Assembly: GCA_910575055.1 (NCBI GenBank)
Contig: CAJTDC010000014.1
Coordinates: 1-64,000 of the forward strand
Reading direction: 5' to 3'
Length of the DNA stretch: 64,000 nucleotides
DNA from: Clostridia bacterium
Lineage (GTDB): Bacteria; Bacillota; Clostridia; Lachnospirales; Anaerotignaceae
In this document: in pieces, positions 41,599-51,363 of the stretch
How positions within the stretch are numbered: position 1 is the first letter of the stretch
Layout of the letters: every line of letters starts with the position of its first letter
The notes under the pieces: generated by a model
What the model was told of the DNA's origin: nothing
The model's database searches: none
What the model saw: only the letters and a program-made list of their open reading frames with translations
Position numbers and translations under genes: made by a program

Positions 41599-42858
41599 CT
41601 ATAAAAATAATTCGGTCCATTTTGCAGTGCAGTCAATACCTTCTGAAACCGTTAATATATTTCCTCCAATTTCTGCCTTTGGAAACACCTTATTATATTC
41701 CCCCATAGCATTTACTTCTGTTCCATTTGCATATATTATTTTGCAAACGGATTTATTTGTATCAATAATTAACTTGGAACCGCTTCCAACTGTACCTGTA
41801 TATGTCATTCTTTGACCATTAAAATATAGTGTTGGGTTAGTACATCTTCCTTTTATTTCAAAAATAATGCCACATTCTACCATACCATTGTTATAAATAA
41901 GTCCACTTCCATTTAATTCATTTGGAAACATACTTTTTCCATAGGGGCTTGCACTTTTAAATGGCAGACTAAATTCTAACCAATTATGGGCTTGTATCGA
42001 TGTTTCTGCAGTTCCAGAATATTTAACATCAAATGTAATATCGTCTGTACTAATTGTTAATTTTTTTGTGTCATGTTTAATACTGTGTAAAATTTCAGCT
42101 ATCATTCTTTTTGCCTCAGCCTTTTCTGCAGGTGTCAGTCCGTCTTCTGTTACTGCAAATATTTCTATAAGTCTTGCTTCATATTTTGTATTTTGTACAA
42201 TTTCACCGTCTTTTCCTGCAATATTTATGCTTGTATCTGTTGCAGTAGGCATAAATCCAATATTTGTTTTGCCATAATTAACATATAAATCAAATGGAGA
42301 AAAATATCCCTCTCCATCAATATAAAAATCGGATATTGCTTTTTTAGGTTCTTTATCTAATATTCTTGCAAAATCAAATAAATCAATAATACTAAATTGT
42401 TCTATTTTTTCTCTGCTAAATCCATAATCTCTTATATTTAATAGTGCTTTTAATATCATATTATCTTTAATATTCATTTTTTCATTGATAGCTATTTTTG
42501 CTGTAGCACGAATAGTGTCTCTTATTTCTGCATTTGATATGTCTTCTAACAGTACATTTAATATTGTTTCTTCTTCTTTTATTCCTGTTTCTTCTAAAAA
42601 TTCTAATACACTCATACTTTCCACAAAATCCCTTATACTAGAATTTTCATTAATAGAAAAATGAGACATTAATGTAATACTGTCTTCTAATGAAAAACTT
42701 TCTTTAAATATCAGCAAAACAGTTGTCAGTGATATTTCGTCGCTGATTTCCATATTTTCGTTGATGTATAATGTTTTAACATAAGGCTTAGAATTATAAT
42801 TCATACCGCCCTTGTTTTCTAAAAAATTATATTTTTTGCCCTGATTGTATTTTGCCAA
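41599..42858 (-). CDS. Distal tail protein (Dit) with N-terminal extension
   Basis: This 419-residue protein has a C-terminal Dit-like part (about residues 170-419): LFDFARILDKEPKKAISDFY, GFMPTATDTSINIAGKDGE, EILHSIKHDTKKL and FKSASPYGKSMFPN, typical of phage tail-family proteins. The N-terminal 165 residues are an added segment of short repeating elements of the type INENMEISDEIS / INENSSIRDFVE / INEKMNIKDNM. TTG start with GGCGGTGAG upstream. Dit forms the hub joining tail tube and Tal. The added repeats may form extra decoration. Confidence 0.8.
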   Translation of the reverse strand: MAKYNQGKKYNFLENKGGMNYNSKPYVKTLYINENMEISDEISLTTVLLIFKESFSLEDSITLMSHFSINENSSIRDFVESMSVLEFLEETGIKEEETILNVLLEDISNAEIRDTIRATAKIAINEKMNIKDNMILKALLNIRDYGFSREKIEQFSIIDLFDFARILDKEPKKAISDFYIDGEGYFSPFDLYVNYGKTNIGFMPTATDTSINIAGKDGEIVQNTKYEARLIEIFAVTEDGLTPAEKAEAKRMIAEILHSIKHDTKKLTISTDDITFDVKYSGTAETSIQAHNWLEFSLPFKSASPYGKSMFPNELNGSGLIYNNGMVECGIIFEIKGRCTNPTLYFNGQRMTYTGTVGSGSKLIIDTNKSVCKIIYANGTEVNAMGEYNKVFPKAEIGGNILTVSEGIDCTAKWTELFL

Positions 42859-42882
42859 ATGCTCACCGCCTTTCTATAAAAA

Positions 42883-42902
42883 GTTTACATAACTATATTA
42901 TA
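42883..42902 (-). promoter_or_regulatory. GTTTACATAA motif upstream of the Dit-Tal unit
   Basis: GTTTACATAAC at 42883-42893 (plus-strand reading) lies next to ATTATA (42897-42902), which on the minus strand reads TATAAT. The pair sits just upstream of the Dit ribosome binding site and is the likely promoter region for Dit, Tal and the tip genes. Confidence 0.4.
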
Positions 42903-43067
42903 ATCATAAAATGGAAATATCGCAACTTATAATATTTTTGTTGTAATTTTATTGTATGTGGTGTATACTATTATCGAAACAAAGATACTACAATCCTATT
43001 GCTTTCTCACGAACATACACAAAATAATATCATGAGGACAAATATTGATTATTCCCCAAAATAAAAA

Positions 43068-43093
43068 AGAGCAGTCTTCCCCAGCTCTTTTTT
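43068..43093 (-). terminator. Terminator after the small acidic gene
   Basis: AAAGAGC and GCTCTTT arms surround a 12-nt loop, with T runs on both strands, directly after the stop of the 43101-43292 gene. Confidence 0.75.
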
Positions 43094-43100
43094 TATTTTG

Positions 43101-43292
43101 TTATTCCTTTATTATTTTAATTTCTTCTGAAAAATTTCCGTTTTCTTCTACAACGATTGGTTCTTCTATATAATACTCTGTTTCTTCTTCATCAGAATAC
43201 GTTTTTTCTTCTACTGGTTCATCAGCCAAATATTCAACTTCTTCATCTCTTGATATTTCAGCGTCCCAGTCTACAATTTCTCTTTGTTTCAT
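43101..43292 (-). CDS. Small acidic protein
   Basis: This 63-residue protein (start MKQREIVDWDAEIS at 43292, after GGAGAGGACAAAAT) is extremely acidic, with repeated Glu/Asp runs such as DEEETEYYIEEP. It lies alone between two terminators, downstream of the giant adhesin. No family; acidic phage proteins of this size may mimic DNA or act as chaperones, but nothing here proves it. Confidence 0.55.
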   Translation of the reverse strand: MKQREIVDWDAEISRDEEVEYLADEPVEEKTYSDEEETEYYIEEPIVVEENGNFSEEIKIIKE

Positions 43293-43335
43293 ATTTTGTC
43301 CTCTCCTTTGCAAAAAAATAATAGATATAACAAAA

Positions 43336-43358
43336 GGCGGTTTTCACCGCCCTTTGTA
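43336..43358 (-). terminator. Terminator after the adhesin gene
   Basis: GGCGGT-TTTC-ACCGCC with flanking ACAAA / TTTGT pairs forms a strong GC-rich hairpin 80 bp beyond the adhesin stop; T residues follow on the minus strand. Confidence 0.75.
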
Positions 43359-43439
43359 TTAGAAAGAAGTCAATTATTATACAAAAATCTAAATGTATTG
43401 TTATTATAGCACATCTGTTTTTTATTTTCAACTATAATA

Positions 43440-46400
43440 TTATTCTTTTGTTCCTATCAATCCATATCCATGTATTGATGAAAATGTAATACCCTTTGGT
43501 ATGTCTTCTGGTCTGGCATTGCCTAAATAATATGCGTCTTTTGGTGGTGCTTTTATAATTACTGTATGGTTGCCTTTATCAAGTGATAAATAATTTTCTC
43601 CTATTTTTGTAGATTTATAATTGCTTGTATGGAATAGATTTGTTTTTATCCAATCAAAACCATTATAGCTATAATAGTAACTACCATATACAAATATACC
43701 ATTTATGAAGTCAATAACACCATTACTATTTATAGGATTTTTAATCACACTCCAGTTTATTCCATCATAGCTAATTATCATATCTTTTGCATTTGCTATT
43801 CCAATAAACAATCCATTACCATATGCCACATTATAAATATATATATTCGTACCAGCAGTAAATGTAGGTAATGTAATCAGTGTCCAGTTTATGCCATCTG
43901 TGCTATATGCTGCATTTGTTCCTTTTCTTTTCCACAAAACATATTTTCCATTTCCATAACATATATTGTCTTCAACATTTATATCAAAAGGTGCAGTTCT
44001 TTGTGTAATTGTAATGCCGTCACTGCTGGTATAATAATATGTTGCTTTACCATTATAAAAATAGAAAAATAGATTATTATAGAATTGTATATTTCCTATA
44101 TTGGTTACACTAGAAGTAATTTTTGTAAATGTTATGCCATCTCTGGAATAATATTTATGTATATTATCATATACAAGTGAAAATACTCCATTTCCATATA
44201 CCAAACATTTGTATGCTGTAGATCTAGTATTCAAAAAATAAGTAGCAAATTCATATCTGGTCCATGTTTTCCCCATATCTGTACTTCTAAAATAATCATT
44301 AAGACGTCCTTGTACAAGTAATATGCCATTTCCATATGCTATTTCCTGCATAGTTTGTATTCTATTTTTTAATATGTAACTGCTCCATGATGTACCATTT
44401 GTTGAAACTAATATTTTTGTACTTCCATTAGAAACAGCATAATATTTATTATTCAAATATTTTATACTGTTGTATAACCCATTTATGCCAAAATTTCTTT
44501 TTGTCCAACTTATGCCATCTGTACTAGTATAATATATGTCAGTATTTCTGTTGCTATTTCCCCCTGCTATAATGAATAGATTATTTCCATAGCAAATGGT
44601 TTGTGGATTTATACTTGTGTCTAGTGCAGTTGCAGAAGTAGTCCAATTTTCTCCATCTGTGCTATATATAATTGTTCTTACATTTGTTATAATAACAAAT
44701 TTCCCATTTCCATATTCTATATTTTCTAGGAGATAAGTAGTTCCTATACTGATTTGTGTCCAGTTTTCTAAATCTGTGCTTGTTGCAATCATTGCATAAC
44801 TAGCACTATTACTACGTATCATTACATATTTTCCATTACCATATGCAATATCTCTCCAATAATTTGTTACTTCTAATCCTGCCATACTACTTTGTGTCCA
44901 GTTTTCTCCATCATCACTATAATAAATAACAGTATCTCCTACTAATACAAACTTATTATTGATATATTTTACTGTTCCATATTGACCATAATTTACTGGT
45001 ACTTTTATTCTTGTCCAGCTTTCCCCATTTGTAGTAGTATATATATTAGTTCTTTCATTTTCACAATATAGTACAAATTTACCATTTCCAAAACAAATAT
45101 GAGTATATTTATAAGTATAATTAGCAACTTTTTGTACAGCATTCCACATTGTACCATTTGAACTTTTAGAAATATAAAGAGTGTTCTCTTGTTTAGCAAC
45201 AGCAATATAAATACCATTACCATATGCCACATCAGCCCAATCACACGCTGTATATTCTATATTTCCTGTAATATCTTCTACACCTATAGGATATGGCATT
45301 CCTTTTTCTGCCTTTCCTTCAATACCATAACCATTTATACTTGTTGCACTATGCCCTTCTATTATGTCATTTTCTCTAGCATCTCCTAAATATTGTGCGT
45401 CTAAAGGTGGTAGTGTAAAAGTATTTTTATATAAATTTATACTAGTATAATTAATTATATTATTTCCCATTATAGTATATGGATTAGTACTTATTCTTGT
45501 AGAAGTGTATCTTTGCGGTATCCAATCAATACCATTTGTACTATAGTGTGTACCATTAAAAAATACACCATTTAAAAAAAATATTGCCATACCACTACCT
45601 GTTGTATTTTCTCTAATACTCCATCCTATGCCATTTGTACTATATAGTAGTTCTTTATCATTCAAACAAGCAACAAATACCAAATTTCCATATGCTACAT
45701 TTCCTATACTTACACTATATTTAACTATAGGAAGTGCGTTAACAGCCATCCATACAATACCATCTGCACTATATGCTATTTTTTTCATATCAGATGATAT
45801 TGCTACATATCTTCCATTTCCATAAGCCATAAGTATTTTACTACTAGAAACATTAAAATTAGCAGGAAATTTATTGCTTTGTATTGTTTTTCCATCTGTA
45901 CTATAGTAGAAATCTATTCCAGTTAAGGTATAGAAAAACATACCATTTAGAAAATAATTAAAATATGATGCATAATTTCCATTTATTTTTGTAAAATGAA
46001 CACCATCTTCTGTCCAAAAAGAACAATTAGCAGGATGTCCTGGATGGCTATAATGCCCTATTACAGAAAATATACCATTTCCAAATATTATTGCTCTATA
46101 ACCTACTAAAAAACAATTAAACCACGGCAATTTACTAACATTCCAACTATTTCCGCCGTCCGTACTGGTAGAAATCCCACCAAATCGTGTCAATGCTAAT
46201 AGTTTTCCATTTCCATATGCTATACTAGCAATTCTATCAAAAGTATTTAGATTTTGTGTGTTCCAGCTTGTACCATTACTGCTAAAGCATATTACATTAC
46301 TTCTATAAAATAAAGCATATAATTTACTTCCGCATAATCTAATGCTGTTACATTGACCACTGATAGGAAAATTTCTAGAAGTCCAGTTTATACCATCTGT

Positions 46401-49400
46401 ACTGGTGTAGTAAGTGCTTGTCGGATTGTAACTGTTTACATTGTCTTCTTGTCCTTTTGCTATAATGAACATATTTCCTATTGTGCTACTTTCTGCTGAG
46501 CTAATAAATGCAATATAGTTATTTTGTATACCGCTTGATGTACTTGGCAATGAACTTCGTATTGTCCAGTCAATACCATTTACACTGGTATAATAATTTT
46601 GTCCTGTTTCTGGTATAGCAACAAACATTCCTAGTCCATATGTAATACAACGCAATTTTACTGTACTGCTTAAACTTTTTTGTGTCCATGTAGCACAATG
46701 ATCTGTACTGTATGCTATTGTAGCATTACTGCTATCTGTTTGATAAAATATAGCTACATATACTCCATTACCATATGCTACATCAACCCAATCCCCATTG
46801 GTTTCTTTTAAACTACTACGATTACTTTCTGTAAATGTACTCCCATCTATACTATAATAAAACTTGCTTCGTGCTATTATAACAAATCTATCATTTAACC
46901 ATTTTACCATTCTAACATAACTAGGAGAGATATTTGTTATACTTGACCATGATGTACCATCTGTACTTTTGAACACACTACTTTGACTTCTTATAATAAT
47001 ATATTTTCCATTGTGATATGCAACATAATTGTTGATTAAACGATAATTACTGTTTAAATAAGTTAATGCAATAGAAGGAAGATTAAGAGTACCAGTACTA
47101 ACTGATTTCCAGCTGTTTGTACCTGCTGCATTATTTTCTAGTACATCATCGCATACATATACAAAAAGTTTTTGCTGTATATCGTCATATACAATATCAG
47201 TAGCATTTACAATACTTCTAAAGTTTTTTGTTATGTCTCTGCTTATGACTGTTCCAGAATATATTCTTTTTGCTTTTCCTGTAATATTATATCCTTCTAT
47301 ACTAGTGCCACTTGCTCCTTCTAATATATCATCTTCACTTGCTCCCCCTAAAAACTTTTCTGTTTGAGGTGCTTTGCTTATAGTAGCAAATTGGTATTTA
47401 CTATAACTTCCATAACTGTCGTGTATATGCGAATTATTGCATATCATAAACATATCATTTAAAAACAAAATTTTTGAATAGCTGTAGAGTTCTTCTAGTT
47501 CTCCGCTTTCCCATTCTAATCCATCATAACTATATAAATATGTTTTGTTATTTTCTATTGTTACTAAAAATATTCCATTACCATAGCATATAGATACAGC
47601 TTTAAAAGTAAAAGGAAATTTTCCTATATTCCAGTTTTTTCCACCATCGATACTATAATTATATATATCTGTATCTTCAAAAGACACAGCAATAAACATA
47701 CCGTTTCCATACACAATATTGTTGTAATTAGAAACTGTTCCAATAAGAGAAATTAATATATAATTTACACTTTTTACATCATCTATAATATTATATGTTA
47801 ATATGGCTACATTATTTAAAGAGCTGTTACAAACAATAAATCTATTTTCGCCATATGCCGCTTGTACATAACCAGAAGTATTCAAAACTGTCTTTTTCCA
47901 GCCACCTGTTCCACTATAACTATAATAGAAAGAGGTAAAATTGCTAATTCCTACAATAAATATACCATTTCCATAGCAACAATAACTAACAGGATATGTT
48001 TCAGGAAATGTAGCAATAGTCCAATTGATACCATCATAACTATATTCAAATTTATTATCTCCAAATATAACAAATATTCCATTTCCAAATACAATAGCAG
48101 TTCTTTTTTTTGCTGTAGTAAATGTTCCATTCTCCCATTGAAAACCGTCATAGCTGTAACTGTATGTGTCAGTGCTTTCTCCATAATGTATTGCTACATA
48201 TATGCCATTACCATATGCTACACTACTCCAGCTTTTTCCCCCTGTTATTGTGCTGATATCCATTGCCTGCCATTTACTTAGCTGTGGTTTTATTCTTTCT
48301 ACATTTCCGCTTGTACCATAACCGCTTTTTACACTTGTACTATATTCGTTTAATAATTTGTCATTATCGCTTGCATTTCCTAAATATACAGCCTCTTCTG
48401 GCGGTATACTCACATCTAATACATATACTTTATTCATACTGGTAGCACTACTTGAATTTCTAAAATTAACAAATATTCCATTTCCAAATACAGTATTTGT
48501 TCTTACTACTCCATAATAACATTCAGATGTTTTCCAATTTTCACCATCATAGCTATATGTATAATACCACGCATTACTTGTCATGAAAAACATACCATTT
48601 ATATAATTTATGTAAGTAAATCTTAAAGGAGTGTTAGTGCTTCCATAAGTAGTGGAATATAGTGTTATCTTTTTCCATATCAATCCGTCCTCACTTACAA
48701 AACATATATTTTCCTGTGTTTCTACAGAAACATCTGTTGTAATTTGCACATTTATAACAAATTTTCCATTGCCATATGTAATATAACTTCCGTTAATATA
48801 TGTGCTTTCTATATCAAGTGTTCCTTCATACCATCTTTTACCGTCATAACTGTATAGATATTGATTTGTTTTAGATGCTGTAGCAATAAACATACCATTT
48901 CCATATATAATATCATTCAAAACTTGTTCTTTTATAGGAGTAGAAATAATATTCCATTCTTTTGTTGTATCATAACTATAGGCAATATAACCTTTTGAAG
49001 AAGTAGAAGCACCTATTGCAACAAACACACCATTTCCATATGCTATTTTTAGTACTGCTGCAACAGCTCCGCTTCCTATTTTATTTGGATGATATGTTGT
49101 CCAATGAATACCATCTTTACTAACATAATTATTGGCAGCAACATTATTTAAAATGTAAAATCTATCTTTAATGAAACATACACAATAATAATAACCATTT
49201 ACTGGAAGTGTTCCTTCTGTCCAATTTTCGCCATCATAACTATATATGTATTTATTTGATGTTTTTAGGTTGCCATCAACATACTCAGTTCCTGTTGCAA
49301 CAAATACACCATTACCATATGCCACTTGATACCAACATAATGAAGTATTGATTTCTATTTCTTTATATCTTGCGGATAGAATTTTGGGTTTTAAATTATT

Positions 49401-49442
49401 TCCTCCACCGCTTGGGAAATTTGATATAACGGATATACTCAC
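43440..49442 (-). CDS. Giant multi-propeller tail adhesin
   Basis: This protein of 2000 residues consists of more than twenty repeats of about 45-50 residues with the core pattern YGNGxFVA...YSxDGxxW, each a four-stranded blade of a BNR/sialidase-like beta propeller. Four near-identical linker domains (type PPxxAxYLGxAxxxDI...SxxGYGIxGxA) sit at about residues 340-380, 690-730, 1340-1385 and at the C-terminus, dividing the repeats into blocks of about 300, 300, 600 and 600 residues, room for six propellers. It is probably a receptor-binding fibre. I take the GTG at 49442 (MSISVISNF) with GAAGGGAG upstream as the start; the longer frame begins inside a terminator. Confidence 0.8.
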   Translation of the reverse strand: MSISVISNFPSGGGNNLKPKILSARYKEIEINTSLCWYQVAYGNGVFVATGTEYVDGNLKTSNKYIYSYDGENWTEGTLPVNGYYYCVCFIKDRFYILNNVAANNYVSKDGIHWTTYHPNKIGSGAVAAVLKIAYGNGVFVAIGASTSSKGYIAYSYDTTKEWNIISTPIKEQVLNDIIYGNGMFIATASKTNQYLYSYDGKRWYEGTLDIESTYINGSYITYGNGKFVINVQITTDVSVETQENICFVSEDGLIWKKITLYSTTYGSTNTPLRFTYINYINGMFFMTSNAWYYTYSYDGENWKTSECYYGVVRTNTVFGNGIFVNFRNSSSATSMNKVYVLDVSIPPEEAVYLGNASDNDKLLNEYSTSVKSGYGTSGNVERIKPQLSKWQAMDISTITGGKSWSSVAYGNGIYVAIHYGESTDTYSYSYDGFQWENGTFTTAKKRTAIVFGNGIFVIFGDNKFEYSYDGINWTIATFPETYPVSYCCYGNGIFIVGISNFTSFYYSYSGTGGWKKTVLNTSGYVQAAYGENRFIVCNSSLNNVAILTYNIIDDVKSVNYILISLIGTVSNYNNIVYGNGMFIAVSFEDTDIYNYSIDGGKNWNIGKFPFTFKAVSICYGNGIFLVTIENNKTYLYSYDGLEWESGELEELYSYSKILFLNDMFMICNNSHIHDSYGSYSKYQFATISKAPQTEKFLGGASEDDILEGASGTSIEGYNITGKAKRIYSGTVISRDITKNFRSIVNATDIVYDDIQQKLFVYVCDDVLENNAAGTNSWKSVSTGTLNLPSIALTYLNSNYRLINNYVAYHNGKYIIIRSQSSVFKSTDGTSWSSITNISPSYVRMVKWLNDRFVIIARSKFYYSIDGSTFTESNRSSLKETNGDWVDVAYGNGVYVAIFYQTDSSNATIAYSTDHCATWTQKSLSSTVKLRCITYGLGMFVAIPETGQNYYTSVNGIDWTIRSSLPSTSSGIQNNYIAFISSAESSTIGNMFIIAKGQEDNVNSYNPTSTYYTSTDGINWTSRNFPISGQCNSIRLCGSKLYALFYRSNVICFSSNGTSWNTQNLNTFDRIASIAYGNGKLLALTRFGGISTSTDGGNSWNVSKLPWFNCFLVGYRAIIFGNGIFSVIGHYSHPGHPANCSFWTEDGVHFTKINGNYASYFNYFLNGMFFYTLTGIDFYYSTDGKTIQSNKFPANFNVSSSKILMAYGNGRYVAISSDMKKIAYSADGIVWMAVNALPIVKYSVSIGNVAYGNLVFVACLNDKELLYSTNGIGWSIRENTTGSGMAIFFLNGVFFNGTHYSTNGIDWIPQRYTSTRISTNPYTIMGNNIINYTSINLYKNTFTLPPLDAQYLGDARENDIIEGHSATSINGYGIEGKAEKGMPYPIGVEDITGNIEYTACDWADVAYGNGIYIAVAKQENTLYISKSSNGTMWNAVQKVANYTYKYTHICFGNGKFVLYCENERTNIYTTTNGESWTRIKVPVNYGQYGTVKYINNKFVLVGDTVIYYSDDGENWTQSSMAGLEVTNYWRDIAYGNGKYVMIRSNSASYAMIATSTDLENWTQISIGTTYLLENIEYGNGKFVIITNVRTIIYSTDGENWTTSATALDTSINPQTICYGNNLFIIAGGNSNRNTDIYYTSTDGISWTKRNFGINGLYNSIKYLNNKYYAVSNGSTKILVSTNGTSWSSYILKNRIQTMQEIAYGNGILLVQGRLNDYFRSTDMGKTWTRYEFATYFLNTRSTAYKCLVYGNGVFSLVYDNIHKYYSRDGITFTKITSSVTNIGNIQFYNNLFFYFYNGKATYYYTSSDGITITQRTAPFDINVEDNICYGNGKYVLWKRKGTNAAYSTDGINWTLITLPTFTAGTNIYIYNVAYGNGLFIGIANAKDMIISYDGINWSVIKNPINSNGVIDFINGIFVYGSYYYSYNGFDWIKTNLFHTSNYKSTKIGENYLSLDKGNHTVIIKAPPKDAYYLGNARPEDIPKGITFSSIHGYGLIGTKE

Positions 49443-49460
49443 CTTTTTTATCTCCCTTCT

Positions 49461-49488
49461 AAAAAAGGTGTTGTTTTTCACAACACCC
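49461..49488 (-). terminator. Terminator between baseplate gene and adhesin
   Basis: GGTGTTGT / ACAACACC form an 8-bp stem with a 5-nt loop, followed on the minus strand by six T. It ends the 49495 gene only about 20 bp before the adhesin start, so partial read-through could set the amount of adhesin made. Confidence 0.75.
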
Positions 49489-49494
49489 CTCTTT

Positions 49495-50604
49495 TTAATC
49501 TAATACAATAAATGCAAAACTCAATGAAATTTCTGGTTTTTCACCATCTGCAATCACATATAATGTTTTTGTTCCTTGCTCAACTCTTGTACTTAACAAA
49601 GCATTTCTTGCTGTTTCTCTTTGCTCAGCTGTAGCATTGTCAGAAAGTCCTATAATAATCTTTTCATTACCAGTAAAGCCTAAAACTTCTAATGTAATAG
49701 GAGCTTCAAAAGTGCCATCGCTTTTTTCTATCCAATTTTCTACTCCAATATTTACAACATATATTACAGATTTATCAGCTTTTTCTTCTATTTTTTCTGT
49801 CAAACTAGCAGTATTTTCTGTTATACTAGTTTCTAATTGCGTAATTTTATTGTTGTTTTCTGAAATAGCGGTAGCATTTTCTGTTATTGCAGTAGCGTTT
49901 TGTGTAATATTATCTGCATTAGCTTGTATTTGTTTTTCTGCATTTTCAATGTTTTCAGTATTTGTATTGATATTGTTTTGCAGATTGGTAACAGTGTTGT
50001 CGATTTCTGCTTTTGTATAGTATCCTGATAAATCTTGTATTTTATAAATGTCTTTCCAATTTCCGCTCTCACTGTCCCACAGATAAATGCTGTCAATTTC
50101 TCCTCCTAAAAAGGCATAATCTCCAGCTTCTCCTGTAGGTATAGCAATTTCTAAATCTTCTATTGTGTCATAGTAGCCTTTATTATGGCTTGTATCCCCT
50201 TCAATTTTATCTATACGAGCATTGATACCTTTTATCGTTTCGCTTTCCGCTATCAGACACGTAGCGTCTACAGACACTCTGTCATCAGCTGTCAACCTAA
50301 AATCTTCTTGAAAGGATATACTGCCCCCTATGTAATCTATTGTAAAATTTTCAGTGATAACAGTACCATTCTTTTTTACAATAATAGGAGGAGATTTCAG
50401 CCATAATTTTTTACCAAAATCAGCTTGATATATTCTGTATTGGTCGTCTTTTGATATTTCAACCGCTGTTAGTGGTATATCTGTATATGCCACTGTTTTT
50501 AAATTCAATATATCGCTAAGTTTGTTTAAAGCATCACTAAACCCTGCCATCAGCGGACTTTGTACTTCCGTTGATAGTGGGTCTTGTCTTTCCACCCCAC
50601 TCAT
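49495..50604 (-). CDS. Baseplate/upper fibre protein with coiled coil
   Basis: This 369-residue protein has an N-terminal beta-rich domain (KTVAYTDIPLTAVEISKDDQ; KKNGTVITENFTIDYIGGSI), a short collar-like domain with GYYDTIEDLEIAIPTGEAGDY, a trimeric-type coiled coil (about 195-285; NNINTNTENIENAEKQIQAN) and a C-terminal beta domain. This is the layout of BppU-like baseplate proteins that connect tail tip and receptor-binding proteins. It is immediately upstream of the giant adhesin and may anchor it. Confidence 0.7.
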   Translation of the reverse strand: MSGVERQDPLSTEVQSPLMAGFSDALNKLSDILNLKTVAYTDIPLTAVEISKDDQYRIYQADFGKKLWLKSPPIIVKKNGTVITENFTIDYIGGSISFQEDFRLTADDRVSVDATCLIAESETIKGINARIDKIEGDTSHNKGYYDTIEDLEIAIPTGEAGDYAFLGGEIDSIYLWDSESGNWKDIYKIQDLSGYYTKAEIDNTVTNLQNNINTNTENIENAEKQIQANADNITQNATAITENATAISENNNKITQLETSITENTASLTEKIEEKADKSVIYVVNIGVENWIEKSDGTFEAPITLEVLGFTGNEKIIIGLSDNATAEQRETARNALLSTRVEQGTKTLYVIADGEKPEISLSFAFIVLD

Positions 50605-50731
50605 AATATATTTTCCTCCTATTTTTTCTGCATCGATTATAATATATCATTTTTTAAAATCCTTTAAAATCAACATTTCAAAATTCCTTTGTAAAACTGA
50701 TATTTTTGCAATAATCGAACTTTTTATCACC

Positions 50732-51052
50732 TCAATTTTCTTCATAAATCATATCTAAACCATATGCTTTTGCTGTTTCGTGTTCAATTCTGCAACCTCT
50801 TGCATTTTCCCAGCCTTTGCAGAAATAAACAGCATTGCATTTTGACATATATTTCAAAGATTTTGCAAGATGATACAAAGGAACATTTTCAAAACCTTTT
50901 TCTTTCAAATCTTGTTCCTTATCATCAAAATAAGTATTTAACACTTCATAGCCTTTTTCTGTTAAAACTGCTACTGCCTTTTCTCTTGTTTGCAAAATTT
51001 CTTGCTCTGTTTTGCTGCCCATTGTTTGTGATATCATTGCTATTTTTTTCAT
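50732..51052 (-). CDS. DUF4406 protein (nucleoside deoxyribosyltransferase-like)
   Basis: This 106-residue protein starts KKIAMISQTMGSKTEQEIL and has the DUF4406 pattern with AVYFCKGWENARGCRIEHE near the C-terminus, a fold related to nucleoside 2-deoxyribosyltransferases. Phage copies of unknown substrate are widespread. It lies in the lysis/tail region between holin and baseplate genes, an unusual place for nucleotide metabolism. Confidence 0.85.
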   Translation of the reverse strand: MKKIAMISQTMGSKTEQEILQTREKAVAVLTEKGYEVLNTYFDDKEQDLKEKGFENVPLYHLAKSLKYMSKCNAVYFCKGWENARGCRIEHETAKAYGLDMIYEEN

Positions 51053-51082
51053 AATATATTTTCCTCCTATTTTCTCTATTTT

Positions 51083-51349
51083 TTAATCTTTTTTAGGTTT
51101 CTGATAAGTCAATGCTTGTTTACTATCTGTAATTCCTTGTGTAGTAGGGTCATTGACATAGCCCACAATCCCCACGACACAACAGCCCAATAAAAAGGGA
51201 TTGTAGAAAAGGGATTTTACTTGTTCTATTAGTATCGTCCAACTTGTAAACATTTCAGGACTAGCCCCCACTGCTGTAAGTATTACACCTATCAGACCAA
51301 ACCAAAAGTATGGATTTTTTGCTCTAACTTTCCAGTTAATTTTTTTCAT
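51083..51349 (-). CDS. Holin (phi LC3 family)
   Basis: This 88-residue protein has two hydrophobic segments (FWFGLIGVILTAVGASP and PFLLGCCVVGIVGYVND) separated by a short amphipathic loop and ends with the family's typical DPTTQGITDSKQALTYQKP segment. It forms the membrane lesion that starts lysis. No endolysin gene is adjacent or elsewhere in the window. Confidence 0.93.
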   Translation of the reverse strand: MKKINWKVRAKNPYFWFGLIGVILTAVGASPEMFTSWTILIEQVKSLFYNPFLLGCCVVGIVGYVNDPTTQGITDSKQALTYQKPKKD

Positions 51350-51363
51350 ATACTACACCGCCT

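Noticed and set aside
49443-49481. GTG start 39 bases upstream for the adhesin
   Set aside because: It lies in the stem-loop of a terminator; a GTG with a good ribosome binding site follows.
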